Positions 1-11,289 of a DNA stretch of 64,000 nt are shown piece by piece. The notes under the pieces are model-generated. The model was not told the DNA's origin, did no database searches, and saw nothing but the letters and a program-made list of their open reading frames with translations. This stretch comes from Cephalopachus bancanus (taxonomy: Eukaryota > Chordata > Mammalia > Primates > Tarsiidae): positions 806,001 through 870,000 of the forward strand of contig JAPVLO010000617.1 of NCBI GenBank assembly GCA_027257055.1. Reading direction: 5' to 3'. The position numbers were made by a program, and so were the translations under genes. Each line of letters starts with the position of its first letter. The stretch's first letter is position 1.

Positions 1-75
1 CATTGCTTTTAACTCTGCCCAACTCTGAATTCTGTGAGTGACTAGCTCCCCTCATTTTGGCCCTCTGATTTTTGT

Positions 76-366
76 GTTTTTTTTTGAGTAGAAGTCTCAT
101 TCTGTCACCCAGGCTGGAGTGCAGTGGCATACTCACCGCCACCCCAGTGTCAACCTGCTGGGCGCTGGCGATCTTTCTGTCTCAGCCTTCCAAGGAGCTG
201 GAACTACAGGCATGTGCTACCATGCCCGACTAATTTTTTGATTTATTGTAGAGATGAGGTCTCACCAAGTTGCCTGGGCTGATCTCGAACCCCGGGGCTC
301 AGGCAGTCCACTCGCCTCGGCCTCCCAAAGTGCTGGGATTACAGGCTGAGCAACCATCCTGGTCTG
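76..366 (-). mobile_element. Alu, dimeric, intermediate age
   Basis: The poly-T start, then the reverse complement of an Alu (gagtagaagtctcattctg ... gggattacaggctgagc), is complete in both arms. The B-box region reads ctcgaaccccgg, so it lacks the perfect T-arm hairpin of the youngest copies. Confidence 0.93.
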
Positions 367-552
367 GCTCTCTATTCTTGACACACCCTTCCACAGACCA
401 GCCCCATGCCTCCAAGTTTCATGATCCTGGCGAGGGAGCATCTGAGGACAGGGCAGGCATGTGCCATCCATGAGCCTTCCCTCTTGCTTCACTCCCTGTC
501 ACATGACCAACTCAGCATGGCTTTTTGGTTGAGAAAACTGGCCCTTAATGGG

Positions 553-1172
553 TGTGGGAGATAGAATAATGGCCCTCCAAAGATGTCCACAACTAATCCC
601 TGAGCCTAGATTACTCCACATGGCAGAAGGGACCCTGCAGATGTGAGTAAACTAAGAATCATATGATGGGGAGATTATCCAGGTGAGCCTAATGTAATCA
701 AAATCGTCTTTCAAGAGGAAATCGGGAGGGTCAGAGAAAAAGATGTGATGACAGAAGCAGAGACTGGAGTGATGTGCTTTGTAAGGATGGAGGAGGAGAT
801 CACGAGCCAAAGAATGCTGGTGGCCTCTAGAAGCTGGAAAAGGCAAGGGAATCTGTTTCCTCCAGAGCCTCCAGACAGAACGTAACACTACTGACACTTT
901 CATGTTAGCCTCAACAGACTCACTTTCAGGCTTCTGACCTCCAGAATTGTAAGATAATAGATTTGCATTGTTTAAAACTACTACACCTGTGGTAATTTGT
1001 TTTCAAAATAGGAAACTGTTCCAGCTACTCGGAAGGCTGAGGCGGAAGGATCGCTGGAGCCCAGCAGGTCGAGGCTGCGGTGGCCGGGAGCGGCCACGGC
1101 ACTCCAGTCTGGGTGACTGAGTGAGACTCCAACTCAAAAACAAAAAAAAACAAAATAGGAAACTAATATAGA
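553..1172 (+). mobile_element. MaLR (MLT1-like) LTR, split by a truncated Alu
   Basis: The sequence runs from aatggccctccaaagatg through gcagatgtgagtaaac and agcctaatgtaatc to the closing ggaaactaatata typical of mammalian ERVL-MaLR LTRs. It is resolved into 553-1017 and 1165-1172 by an inserted Alu fragment. A second copy of the same family lies at 3838-4309. The subfamily name is from memory. Confidence 0.7.
1018..1150 (+). mobile_element. 5'-truncated Alu right arm, young group
   Basis: Only the right arm is present, from gttccagctactcgg to the A-rich tail. It has the young-group hairpin gtggccg-ggag-cggccac. The insertion sits inside the LTR and is flanked by a perfect 14-bp duplication caaaataggaaact (1004-1017 and 1151-1164), which proves L1-type retrotransposition of a truncated copy. 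Confidence 0.93.
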
Positions 1173-1255
1173 AGACTTATGATCAATTCCCATGACAACC
1201 AATACACAGCCTGGTAGTTGGCAAAAAAAAAACCCCATTTCCCATAAGGAGAGAG

Positions 1256-1330
1256 GAAACATGGGAGTTAAGAGCATGGGCCTTGAAGGCAGCAGATCTG
1301 ATTGAAATCCCAGCTCTGCTAGGTTACACT
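1256..1330 (+). mobile_element. MIR fragment (5' half)
   Basis: Agcatgggccttgaaggcag ... aatcccagctctgct matches the tRNA-related head of a MIR SINE, including the box-B-like stretch. It may belong to the same MIR as 1672-2135, but about 340 bp of unplaced sequence separates them. Confidence 0.7.
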
Positions 1331-1671
1331 ACTCAGAGCTGGTAATGTAATGAATATTTTACCACAATGAAAGTGATGTTTTAAAACACCATTGCTTGCT
1401 CTTGATATTTCTTATAAAAGAGAAAAAAGAGGTATAAATGTAGAGGAGAGTGTTTTGCAATCTGCAGAGCAATATGAAACGATCCACTGTGGTAGAGGGG
1501 ATAATTTGCAATAGTTATGTTTCTGTTAGAGCAACCATCAACATGGGGACTTCTTCAAGCTATTTTCTAATCTGAAAAATATTAGGAAGTGGTAGATTTT
1601 TTTTTTTAAAGGCATCCACTAAGAAAGTTGAAAATAGTTCCTCTGGGAAATGAGAAACAGGAATTGTAGGG
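1331..1671. other. Unassigned AT-rich sequence
   Basis: No coding frame, RNA gene or recognisable repeat seen. Confidence 0.5.
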
Positions 1672-2135
1672 ACTTTTCTTCATTTCCTCATCTGTAAAAT
1701 GGAAGTATTATACCCACTTGTCCTAAGGCAGTTGTGAAGATAAATAAAATAATGCAGGTAGAGCCGGGCTCGGTGGCTCAGCCTGTAATCCCGCGCCTTT
1801 GGGAGGCTGAGGTGAGTGGATTGCCTGAGCCCGCGGGTTCGAGACCCGCCTGGGCAGCGAGACCTCATCTCTACAATAAATCAAAAAATCAGCTGGGCTA
1901 TGGTAGCGCCTGCCTGTAATTCCGGCTACTTGGAAGACTGAGGTGGAAGGATCGCTGGAGCCTAGCAGGTCGAGGCTGCGGTGGCCGGGAGTGGCCATTG
2001 CACTCCAGTCTGGGCGACAGAGTGAGACTCCAACTCAAAAAAAAATAAAATAAAATAAAAAATAATGCAGGTAAAGCACTTGACCTAGGGTCCGGGACAT
2101 AGGACATAGGGCTCAGTAAATAGCATCAGTAATTA
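1672..2135 (+). mobile_element. MIR 3' part, interrupted by an Alu
   Basis: Tttcctcatctgtaaaatgg and, after the Alu, aaagcacttgacc ... ctcagtaaatagc are the conserved core and tail of a MIR. The Alu at 1761-2060 separates 1672-1760 from 2061-2135. Confidence 0.75.
1761..2060 (+). mobile_element. Alu, full length, youngest group
   Basis: This is a near-consensus member: gagccgggctcggtggctc head, B box inside gcgggttcgagacccgc, short gggcagcgagacc junction, ctacaataaatc linker, gtggccgggagtggcc hairpin and A-rich tail. A 13-bp duplication aataatgcaggta (1748-1760, 2061-2073) flanks it, and it splits a MIR. Confidence 0.97.
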
Positions 2136-2430
2136 TTATTATTATTTTGAGTCGGAGTCTCACTCTGTTGCCCAGGCTGAAGTGCAGTGCACATCTCACA
2201 GACACTGCAGACTTGACCTGCTGGGCTCAGACAATCCTTCCACCTAAACCTTCCAAGTAGCTGGAGCTACAGGCACGAGCCACCATGCCTGGCTAATTTT
2301 TTTTTTAATTGTAGAGATGAGGTCTCACCAAGTTACCCAGGCTGGTCTCCAACCCTTGGACTCAGGTAATCCTCTCGCCACGGCCTCCCAAAGTCCTGGG
2401 ATTACAGGCTTGAGCTACCACACCCAGCCT
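2134..2430 (-). mobile_element. Alu, older/intermediate
   Basis: Starts gagtcggagtctcactctg after an ATT-rich tail and ends gctaccacacccagcc. The left arm has cccttggactcagg instead of the young hairpin. It lies directly against the MIR tail. Confidence 0.93.
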
Positions 2431-2547
2431 CCCTGCTATTTTGTGGTACTTTCCCAGGGTCTCACTGTTGTTTAGGAGCCCTCCTGCTTCTTTTCTTTGA
2501 GTGTACAGAAAGGCACCAGGTTGCTCTTCTCTAAGACTCTCTTTTGT

Positions 2548-2831
2548 TGTTTGTTGTTGTTGTTTGTTTTTTTGAGTCAGAGTCTCACTCTGTTGCCCAG
2601 GTTGGAGTGCAGTGGCATGCTCACGGCCACTGCAGCCTCGACCTGCTAGGCTCAGGTGATCCTTCTGCCTCAGTCTTCCAAGTAGCTGAAACTACAGGAA
2701 TGCGCCACACGCCTGGCTAATTTTATGATTTATTGTAGAGATGAGGTCTCACCATGTTACTCAGGCTGATCTCTAGCTCCTGGGCTCAGGCAATCCTCTC
2801 ACCTCTGCCTCCCAAAGCCACTGCACCCAGG
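2548..2831 (-). mobile_element. Alu, 5' end partly lost
   Basis: A TTG-rich tail precedes gagtcagagtctcactctg; both arms are readable, but sequence around cccaaagccactgcacccag is missing the usual gtgctgggattacagg block. Confidence 0.9.
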
Positions 2832-2857
2832 AGATTCTGGTTTTTGATGAGTAAACA

Positions 2858-3020
2858 ATTAGCCAGGCATGGTGGTGCATGTCAGCTACTTGGAAGGCTG
2901 AGGTGGAAGGATCGCTGGAGTCCAGCAGGTCGAGGCTGTGGTGGCTGTGAGTGTGCCACTGTACTCCAGCCTAGGTGACAGAGTGAGACTCCAACTTAAA
3001 GAACAACAACAAAAAAAGAC
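2858..3020 (+). mobile_element. Alu right arm fragment
   Basis: Aattagccaggcatggtggtg through ctccaacttaaag is a right arm lacking the left arm. It lies in opposite orientation to the preceding Alu, so the two form a close inverted pair. Confidence 0.9.
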
Positions 3021-3134
3021 CACGTAGCAGCATAGGAAAAGGCTTGTGGTATATCTCAAGTGAGAAAGTCAGATATGAAATGGTATAATTATATGTGAAC
3101 AACTGTAAGTAGCAAAAAAGATTGGAAAGACTTT

Positions 3135-3433
3135 ATTTATTTATTTTGAGTTGGAGTCTCACTCTGTCGCCCAGACTGGAGTGCAGTGGCCGCTCCCGGC
3201 CACCGCAGCCTCGACCCACTGGGCTCCAGCGATCCTTCCGCCTCAGCCTTCCAAGTAGCCGGAATTACAGGTGCTCACTCCCATGCCCGGCGGATTTTTT
3301 TTTTTTTAATTTATTGTAGAGATGAGGTCTCGCCAATTTGCCCAGGTGGGTCTCGAACCTGCGGGCTCAGGCAATCCACTCACCTCAGCCTCCCAAAGCG
3401 CGGGATTACAGACTGAGCCACCAAACCCGGCTC
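3135..3433 (-). mobile_element. Alu, full length, young/intermediate
   Basis: Gagttggagtctcactctgtc ... aaacccggct, with gtggccgctcccggccac in the right arm. It is flanked by ggaaagacttt at 3124-3134 and 3434-3444. The left arm keeps the longer gccaatttgcccagg junction, so it predates the 7-nt deletion. Confidence 0.96.
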
Positions 3434-3520
3434 GGAAAGACTTTTAAGATATTATTAGTGATTGTATTAGGGTGATGGAGAATTTGTGGGTAACTTTTTT
3501 GTACATATTCCAAAAAAATT

Positions 3521-3796
3521 TTTTTTTGAGTTGGAGTCTCACTGTCGCCTAGACTGGAGTGCAGTGGCCGCTCCCGGCCACCACAGCCTCGACCTGCTGG
3601 GCTCCGGCGATCCTTCCGCCTCAGCCTTCCAAGTAGCTGGAACTACAGGCCCGCGCTACCACGCCCGGCTCATTTTTGATTTATTGTAGAGACGAGGTCT
3701 CGCCAATTTGCCCAGGCGGGTCGCGAACCCCCAGGCTCAGGCAATCACCTCAGCCTCCCAAAGGCGCGGTATTACACGCTGAGCCACTGAGCCCTG
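3521..3796 (-). mobile_element. Alu, full length, young/intermediate
   Basis: Gagttggagtctcactgtcgcc ... ctgagccctg with the right-arm hairpin. The target tattccaaaa is repeated at 3506-3515 and 3799-3808. Small internal losses are present, for example gcaatcacctcagcc. Confidence 0.95.
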
Positions 3797-3837
3797 TTTA
3801 TTCCAAAATTTTTATTATGTAGTTATATAGCTTGTGT

Positions 3838-4309
3838 TGTATAACTACAAAATAATACAGAATGACCCCTTAAAGATTTCCATATCCTAATCCCTGAACC
3901 TGTAAATATGCTACCTTTCATGGCAAAACAGACTTTGCAGATGTGATTAAGTTTAGGATTTTGAGATGGGCTCTGGATTATCCAGGTGGGCCCAATGTAA
4001 TCACAAAGGATCTTATAAAACGCAGGCAGGAGGGTCCGGGTCAGAGGGAGATTGGGCGATGCTGCACAGGTGGCTTTGAAGATGGAGGAAGAGGCCAAAA
4101 GTGAAGGCATGCAGGCAACCTTTAGAAACTGAAAAGGAAGCATTCTCTCCTAGAGTCTCCAGAAGCAACATGGCCCAGTCAACCCCTTGCTTTTAAACCC
4201 AGTGAGATCCATTTCAAACATCTGACCCCCAGATATGTAAGATAAGTTTTTGTTGTTTTAAACCACTAAATTTGTGGTAACTTGTTATAGCAGTAATAGG
4301 AAATGAATA
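3838..4309 (+). mobile_element. MaLR (MLT1-like) solo LTR, second copy
   Basis: Colinear with 553-1172: tttccatatcctaatccctg, ggcaaaacagactttgcag, ggtgggcccaatgtaatc, a central gaagatggaggaag block, then ttgttgttttaaaccac and taataggaaatgaatata. No internal proviral sequence adjoins it. Confidence 0.75.
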
Positions 4310-4396
4310 TAATACAATTTAAATGAATAAGATATATAATAAAAATTAATTTTCTAAAGTGCTAGTTATTACAACAATGTGCTACCAAGTACACAG

Positions 4397-4497
4397 ATTT
4401 TTTTTTTTTTTTTAGTTGGGGTTTCTCATCCAGACTGGAGTACAGGGCACTATTATGATTCACTGCAGCCTCTATCTTCTGGACTCAGGCAATCCTT
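4397..4497 (-). mobile_element. Alu fragment (right-arm end only)
   Basis: Poly-T followed by agttggggtttctcatccag and cactgcagcctctatcttctgg, then homology stops abruptly. This is an old, degraded piece. Confidence 0.8.
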
Positions 4498-4642
4498 TTT
4501 TGACAATTATGCCCATGACATTTTTCCTTTGGATGAAGAAAAGGACTGATTTGCATCATTGTCTTTGCAGGAGGCAACCTGAGTTTGCATCTGAGCCCCG
4601 AGGTCTCTGGTTGTGTAAAAACTTTTCTGAGCCTCAGATCTA

Positions 4643-5256
<614 letters not shown>

Positions 5257-5333
<77 letters not shown>
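5257..5333. repeat. Compound (AT)n(AG)n microsatellite
   Basis: An uninterrupted AT run (about 5257-5288) changes to an AG run (about 5289-5333). It sits at the 3' tail of an Alu, the usual birthplace of such tracts. Translated frames with serine/leucine or tyrosine/isoleucine runs here are artefacts. Confidence 0.97.
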
Positions 5334-5338
<5 letters not shown>

Positions 5339-5713
5339 CTCCCATAATTCCTTTACCCTAGCACAATAATTCCTTTTGTGCATTTCCTTCCAATTTTTTA
5401 ATATACATATTGTGTGAGTCAGAACTCTTGGTTGCAAGTAATCAAAACTCAACTCAAAGTAGCTTAAGTTAAAAAAGAAGTTTGTTGGTTTAATAATAAG
5501 GATGTGCATAGGTTTCCAGAATAGCTGGATTCATGTGCTCACATGTTGTTGTTAGGGTCTTGTGTCTCTCCATGTCTTGGTTCTGCCTGCTTGGGTACGG
5601 CTTCATTATTCAGAGAGCCCTCAGTGTGGTGGAAAGAATGACCAGCAACATGGCAAAGCTTCCGTGGTCTTTACAGCTCTTAATCCCACAGGAAGACAAG
5701 GCATCCACATATA
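5334..5713. other. Unassigned sequence
   Basis: No supported gene or repeat between the microsatellite and the next Alu target site. Confidence 0.5.
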
Positions 5714-5727
5714 AAACATCATGCTTA

Positions 5728-6001
5728 AGCCGGGCTCGGTGGCTCAGCCTGTAATCCCGCGCCTTTGGGAGGCTGAGGTGAGTGGATTGCCTGAGCCCGC
5801 GGGTTCGAGACCCGCCTGGGCAGCGAGACCTCATCTCTACAATAAATCAAAAAATCAGCCGGGCGTGGTAGCGCATGCCTGTAATTCCAGCTACTGGGAA
5901 GGCTGAGGCGGAAGAATCGCCGGAGCCCAGCAGATCGAGGCTGCGGTGGCCGGGAGCGGCCACTGCACTCCAGTCTGGGTGACAGAGTGAGACTCCAACG
6001 C

Positions 6002-6028
<27 letters not shown>
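5728..6028 (+). mobile_element. Alu, full length, youngest group
   Basis: Close to the young consensus throughout, with T-arm-like B box and gtggccg-ggag-cggccac hairpin. Perfect 14-bp duplication aaacatcatgctta at 5714-5727 and 6029-6042. The tail is (aaaac)n. Confidence 0.98.
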
Positions 6029-6032
<4 letters not shown>

Positions 6033-6214
6033 ATCATGCTTAGATTCTCACTTTCCATGGGGTACATCGAACCATTGGACAAATCAGTGTGGATAGGAGA
6101 AAAGGGCATCATGATTGTTTAGGCCTGTGTCACATGCCCACTTCTACAGTCAAGAATTGGTAGGAATAGTTCCATACAACCAAGGGGAGGGCAGTTCCTT
6201 TAAAAGGGCTGTTG

Positions 6215-6512
6215 GAGCCAGGCACAGTGGCTCACTCCAATATTCCCAGCACTTTGGGAAGCGGAGGCAAGAGGATTGCCTAAAACCCAAGGGTTCGGAT
6301 CAGCCTGGGCAACTTGGCAAGACCTCGTCTCTACAATAAATCAAAAAATTAGCTGGGTGTGGTGGCACACATGCCTGTGGTTCCAGTTCCTTGGAAGGCT
6401 GAAGTGGAAGGGTCACCTGAACCTAGCAGGTCAAGGCTGTAGTGGCCATGAGTGTGCCATTGCACTCTGGTCTGCGTGACAGAGACTCCTACTCAAAAAA
6501 AAAAAAAAAAAA
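6215..6512 (+). mobile_element. Alu, intermediate
   Basis: Gagccaggcacagtggctc ... agactcctactc plus pure A tail. The left arm reads gggttcggatcagcctgg, without the paired young T-arm. Confidence 0.94.
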
Positions 6513-6862
6513 GAACAATTACTCATTTTGGAAAATTGTTTTCTAGAAGGACTCTACCAGTGTATAGAGTGGTGCAGTTGCTGGGGCAGAGAAGAATTGT
6601 GCTGTCAGGACTTACAAACTGAGGTGGGTTGAAAGAGTATCACAAATTGGTGTGTCTTGATGCCATGACTAAAGCAACAAACCAGGAAGCATACTTATCC
6701 TGCAAACTGACTTGTAGTCAGGGAATGCAAGTGAGCATAATGAGGTACTTTCTTTCATCCTCAGACTGGTAAAACTTGAATGAAAGACTGATAACATACA
6801 GTGCTTGTAAGATTGGGGAAACGGGTACTTTTATAGTCAGCTGATAGAAATAGGAATTACTA

Positions 6863-7163
6863 GGCCAGGCACGGCAGCCCACACCTATAATTCCAGCACT
6901 TTGGGAGGCCGAGGTGAGAGGACTGCCTGAGCCCATGGGTTGGAGACTACCTTGGAGAATTTGTCGAGACCTTATCTCTACAATAAATAAAAAAATTAGC
7001 CGGACGTGGTGGCGTGTGCCTGTATGTAGTTCCAGCTACTTGGAAGGCTGAGGCAGAAGGATCAACTGAGCCTGGCAGGCTAAGGCTGTGGTGGCCGTGA
7101 GCATGCCACTGCACTCCAGCTTGGGCAACAGATTGAGACTCTGACTCAAAAAAAAAAATAAAA
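6863..7163 (+). mobile_element. Alu, intermediate
   Basis: Ggccaggcacggcagcc ... actctgactcaaaa. Diverged 15-bp target duplication gaaataggaattact (6848-6862) and gaaataagtattact (7164-7178). Confidence 0.95.
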
Positions 7164-7178
7164 GAAATAAGTATTACT

Positions 7179-7581
7179 ATAATCCTGAGGGAAACTAATC
7201 TAGTCATATCAATTAGAACTTAAAATATGCATAGCCTTTGATTTTTGGGAATCCCATTTTTGTAAATCTATTCTCTAAAGAAGGTACAGGTCTGTTTCCT
7301 GTTGGTGTCAATTTTTCTTTCTTTACAGGTTACAGCTCCTTACTTGAGTTTGGCCTATCATCTGTCTTTGGCCTTATCTCCAAGAAGTATCATACTCATC
7401 TTTGTCTTAAACAACAAAGCATTTGATATAGACTGGGAGAGGCAGCTGTCTCCACTGGCCATTTTACCCTTTCTCCTTTTAGCAATAGATCCATAGAGCC
7501 TACAACCACCCAGTTAGAGACCACATAACCTAGTCTCCCTTACAGCTAGGTGTAGCCACATGAATGATTTTTTGCCCAATA
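7179..7581. other. Unassigned sequence
   Basis: Mostly AT-rich; short chance open frames only. Confidence 0.45.
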
Positions 7582-7713
7582 GGTTGGGTGTGGTAGCTCA
7601 TGCCTGTAATACAAGCACTTTGGGAGGCTGAAGCTTGAAGATTACTTGAGGCTAGGAGTTCAAGACCAGTCTGGACAATATAGTTAGAACCCATCTCCAA
7701 AGGAGAAAAAAAA
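7582..7713 (+). mobile_element. Free left Alu monomer (FLAM-like)
   Basis: Aggttgggtgtggtagctc ... agaacccatctccaaagg then an A tail, with no right arm. The flanks ttgcccaatag and tctgaccaatag look like a decayed target duplication, supporting a true monomer rather than a truncated dimer. Confidence 0.85.
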
Positions 7714-8633
7714 TTTCTGACCAATAGAATATGAGTAGAAGGGGTGTCCGCAACCTCTGGGGCTGAAACAATCAGATTTGTTCATCTAGAAATTTTGGCC
7801 TTGAGATACTAATGAATACGGACTGAAAGATACAGAATTGGGAGCCAAAGGATGGCTGCTTTCTGCCATAGGAACAAACAGGGAGAAGTGTTTTGCAGAG
7901 AAAGGGGAATGAAGCACATGCAATATGAAAGAGGTGCGGTCCCAAGGTGCTCAGGGCATCTGTCCCAGTCCCAGCCCTCATTCCTCATTAGCGAGGCCAT
8001 GCTACTCCTGTTCTTGGGTCCTTTTAATAGATTTCCCATTTTCCTTCAGCTAATTTAAATTGATTTTTTCTGTTATTTGCAAGAAAAGTAGACGTCATAA
8101 AGATAGAACCCTCCAGAAAACCCCTTATTCTTCATTTGATGGCCAATAAGGTGTGGCACAAAATCAAGATGTTGTGTTTTGCTTTGCTGTTGTGGAAGAA
8201 TTAGAAAGGATAACGACCGTTTATTTAGTTAGTTCTTCTTGGGATTTTTCTCACTCTTTTCTGAGAAGGTAGATAAGTCTTTGGGTTTCCTGCCTCAGAG
8301 GAAGTTTGAACTGTAGGGCTGAGAGGTTACCTAACGTGGCCTGCTGTCTTGAGCTAGGTTTCCAAAAGTTTGAGCCCTTTGACAGGTTTATTCTGGAGGA
8401 AGGGGGAGAGGTTAAATGTTCTAGGGTGGTATATGTAGAAGTCTTGAGTGTGAAGGGAAAGTCCTTGAGATAGGAGGGGGATAGAAGTCTATAGATTCTG
8501 TGACTTTTGGGGACTTGCTCCAACTTGTACCTCTCCCAGTCCCAAGGAGATGGTAGAAACTCAGAGGGGATGAACAGCCTGGTGCATTCAGAGACTGGAC
8601 CTTAGACCTTGGTTTTCCATGTCTGCCACTTCC
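7714..8633. other. Unique-looking sequence, no gene seen
   Basis: About 0.9 kb without recognisable repeats. Overlapping short open frames on both strands show no family resemblance. Confidence 0.45.
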
Positions 8634-8709
8634 TAACAATAAAATTTTACTTATGGAAACGGGAAGTTTGACAGATTTGGCCTGCAGGCCATAGTTTGCC
8701 TATCCTTGA
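8634..8709 (+). mobile_element. hAT-Charlie-type DNA transposon terminal fragment
   Basis: Aataaaattttacttatgg followed by atttggcctgcaggccatag and tttgcctatccttg resembles the terminus of a nonautonomous Charlie element. Only this end is present; the exact family is not asserted. Confidence 0.55.
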
Positions 8710-9268
8710 ATTAAAATAATTCAACAACCCTAAATAAATGAAAGATATGGACATTAGGCATGAGGGCTGTTACTATCATAAAAAGGAGATAACCAGGCAT
8801 TGTGTGTCTCCCATGGTCTTATGTAACACTACTTATTCTTTTGCCAAAGGACCAAACCTGAGTTTAATCCAGGCTTTATGCAGTAGATTTGCAGGAAATA
8901 CAGGGACAGAGAAACATGTTGAGCTGCACCAAAAGTATGCAATCAGCAAACTCTAGACCATGGGAAGCTATGTAAGTCAAAAGACTTCTCCAACAGATTG
9001 GCTAAAGTAAAGGGATAGAAGGGGGAGATATAGGTTGAAAGAAACTTGGGGACATAGCAGCTTAGAGAATGGGAAAGACTAACCTCCAGTCTAGGAATGC
9101 ACATTTAGGTGATTACTAGAACAATGAGCTTATGGGGTTGCAACTGGGAAGCGGTCCATGGATGGGCTTCTAGAGTAGATTCTATTTCTTGACCTGGTGG
9201 TGGTGACAAGAGTGTTCACCTTACATTGAGCTTTGCATTTGTTTTGTGTGGGGCTAAGAAAAAAAGTT
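8710..9268. other. Unassigned sequence
   Basis: No repeat or gene recognised. Confidence 0.45.
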
Positions 9269-9520
9269 AGGCTGAGGCAAGAGGATTACCTGAACCTAGG
9301 AGTTCAAGACCAGCCTAGGCAACATAGCAAGACCTGGTCTCTACAATAAATAAAAAAATAAGTCAGGTGTGGTGGCACACACCTGTAGTTCCAGCAATTT
9401 GGAAGGCTGAGGCAGAAGGATCACCTGAGCCCAGCAGGTCGAGGCTGTGGTAGCCTGATTGTGCCACTGTACTCCAGCCTGGGCAAAAGAGTGAGACTCT
9501 GATAAAAAACAAACAAAAAA
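9269..9520 (+). mobile_element. 5'-truncated Alu, intermediate
   Basis: Begins inside the left arm at aggctgaggcaagagg and runs through ctacaataaat, agcaggtcgaggctgtgg and gagtgagactctg to an AAAC-rich tail. Confidence 0.93.
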
Positions 9521-9544
9521 CTAAAAAAACCCAAAAACGATATT

Positions 9545-9847
9545 TTATTTTGTAGTTAAAAAAAAAAAGAGTTCTAAGGACAAGATAAACCTAGAGCTGC
9601 GAGGTGCATAACTCCTTCTATATGCAGAGAGCTGCTTGGGAATGAAACTATCCCAAAGGAATGAAGTCCTTAGAGATATAATGTAAGCCACGAAGTCCAT
9701 GGTGATATTGTTGAATTCCTGTATCCAGTCATTTCTGAAGTTTGATATATCCATGGAATTTATAGTCATATGAGCCCATACTTTCTTTTTACTTGTACAG
9801 CTTTGGCATGCAGCCGAGAGTCCATCCACATAGCTGTAGATCCTCAA
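9545..9847 (-). other. Unidentified 100-codon open frame, possibly decayed retrocopy
   Basis: The minus strand holds a 100-codon open frame (start MRIYSYVDGL, middle NDWIQEFNNI). Continuing upstream to about 10,090 there is protein-like sequence, but only with a stop and a frame change. Bases 9541-9570 carry no poly-T, so a processed-pseudogene tail is not shown. I do not recognise the product. Chance is a real alternative, because a second frame across the same bases also looks plausible. Confidence 0.2.
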
Positions 9848-10334
9848 AAGGCTGAAGCATATTTCTCAAGGAACTACTGGTTTTGCTGAACTTTCGGTGA
9901 TTGCTTTGACTGTCTGCAGTACCTCATATTCACCATCACACAGGAGCAGACCTGTTTGTCTTCATTCTTTTTGTGTACTTGAAAGCTTATTCCACATTTC
10001 ATTGTGATGGGGCCACTGTCATTCACTGAGGCTTGGTTCTTTCTGACTTTGTTGAAGGGTCAGCAGGGCTCATTGAGGGAGGGAATAGGAAGGAGTGTTT
10101 TGCTAAAGACAAATATAAATCCTGTCACCTAAATGGCCAGAACATTTGTTAGGTTAGCCTGAGGTCCAGGGGATATAAGGGACAGCCATGCATTTCAGAT
10201 ATCATTCATCCATTTATCTTATATTTCTTGATTTCCAGACACTGAACAAGATAGCCCATCTCAATTCTCAAGGAAACTCACAGCTGAGTGTGTGTATGAA
10301 GATCTATGTGGTACAACCTAGAGAAATTTCCATA
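9848..10334. other. Unassigned sequence
   Basis: No repeat recognised; see the possible extension of the 9545-9847 frame. Confidence 0.4.
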
Positions 10335-10349
10335 TTGTGGTTATTTCTT

Positions 10350-10629
10350 TTTTTGAGTTGGAGTCTCACTCTGTCTCCCAGACTGGAGTGCAGTGGCCAC
10401 TCCCGGCCACCGCAGCCTCGACCTGCTGGGCTCCGGCGATCCTTCAGCCTCAGCCTTCCAAGTAGCTGGAATTACAGGCATGCACTACCACGCCCGGCTG
10501 ATTTTTTTTGATTTATTGTAGAGATGAGGTCTCGCTGTCCAGGCGGGTCTCGAACCCGCGGGCTCAGGCAATCCACTCACCTCAGCCTCCCAAAGGCACG
10601 GGATTACAGGCTTAGCCACCAAGCCCGGC
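10350..10629 (-). mobile_element. Alu, full length, youngest group
   Basis: Gagttggagtctcactctg ... aagcccggc with gcgggtctcgaacccgc and the short junction. Perfect 15-bp duplication ttgtggttatttctt at 10335-10349 and 10630-10644. Confidence 0.98.
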
Positions 10630-10732
10630 TTGTGGTTATTTCTTAACACTGTTCAATATTTCCAGGAAGCCCAATTTAGAATGCAAAAATGTGTTAACTA
10701 GAGGGATGGGAACATCAAATTTTAGAATGCAA

Positions 10733-11020
<288 letters not shown>

Positions 11021-11289
11021 AAATTTTAGAATGCAGTATCACTCTGGTGAAGAGTAGAACTGCACAGATACATATGATTAGAAGACAGTCCTTGGGAAAA
11101 GTCTGGAGGAGGATATATTTGGGAGAAAAGTTAGGGGAAAGAGAAGTTGAGAAGTGCCTACTATTTCATAAGTGTCCTCATATTTTGGTAGTACCCATGC
11201 CTTGACTATCTCTCCTTGGTAAGGAGATATTCAATAAGATATTAATTCAAGATATTAAATAAATGGGACTTATTTTATATCCTAAGCAT

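Noticed and set aside
5805..5822. T-arm-like hairpin considered as part of a real tRNA gene
   Set aside because: No acceptor or anticodon stem surrounds it; it lies inside an Alu left arm.
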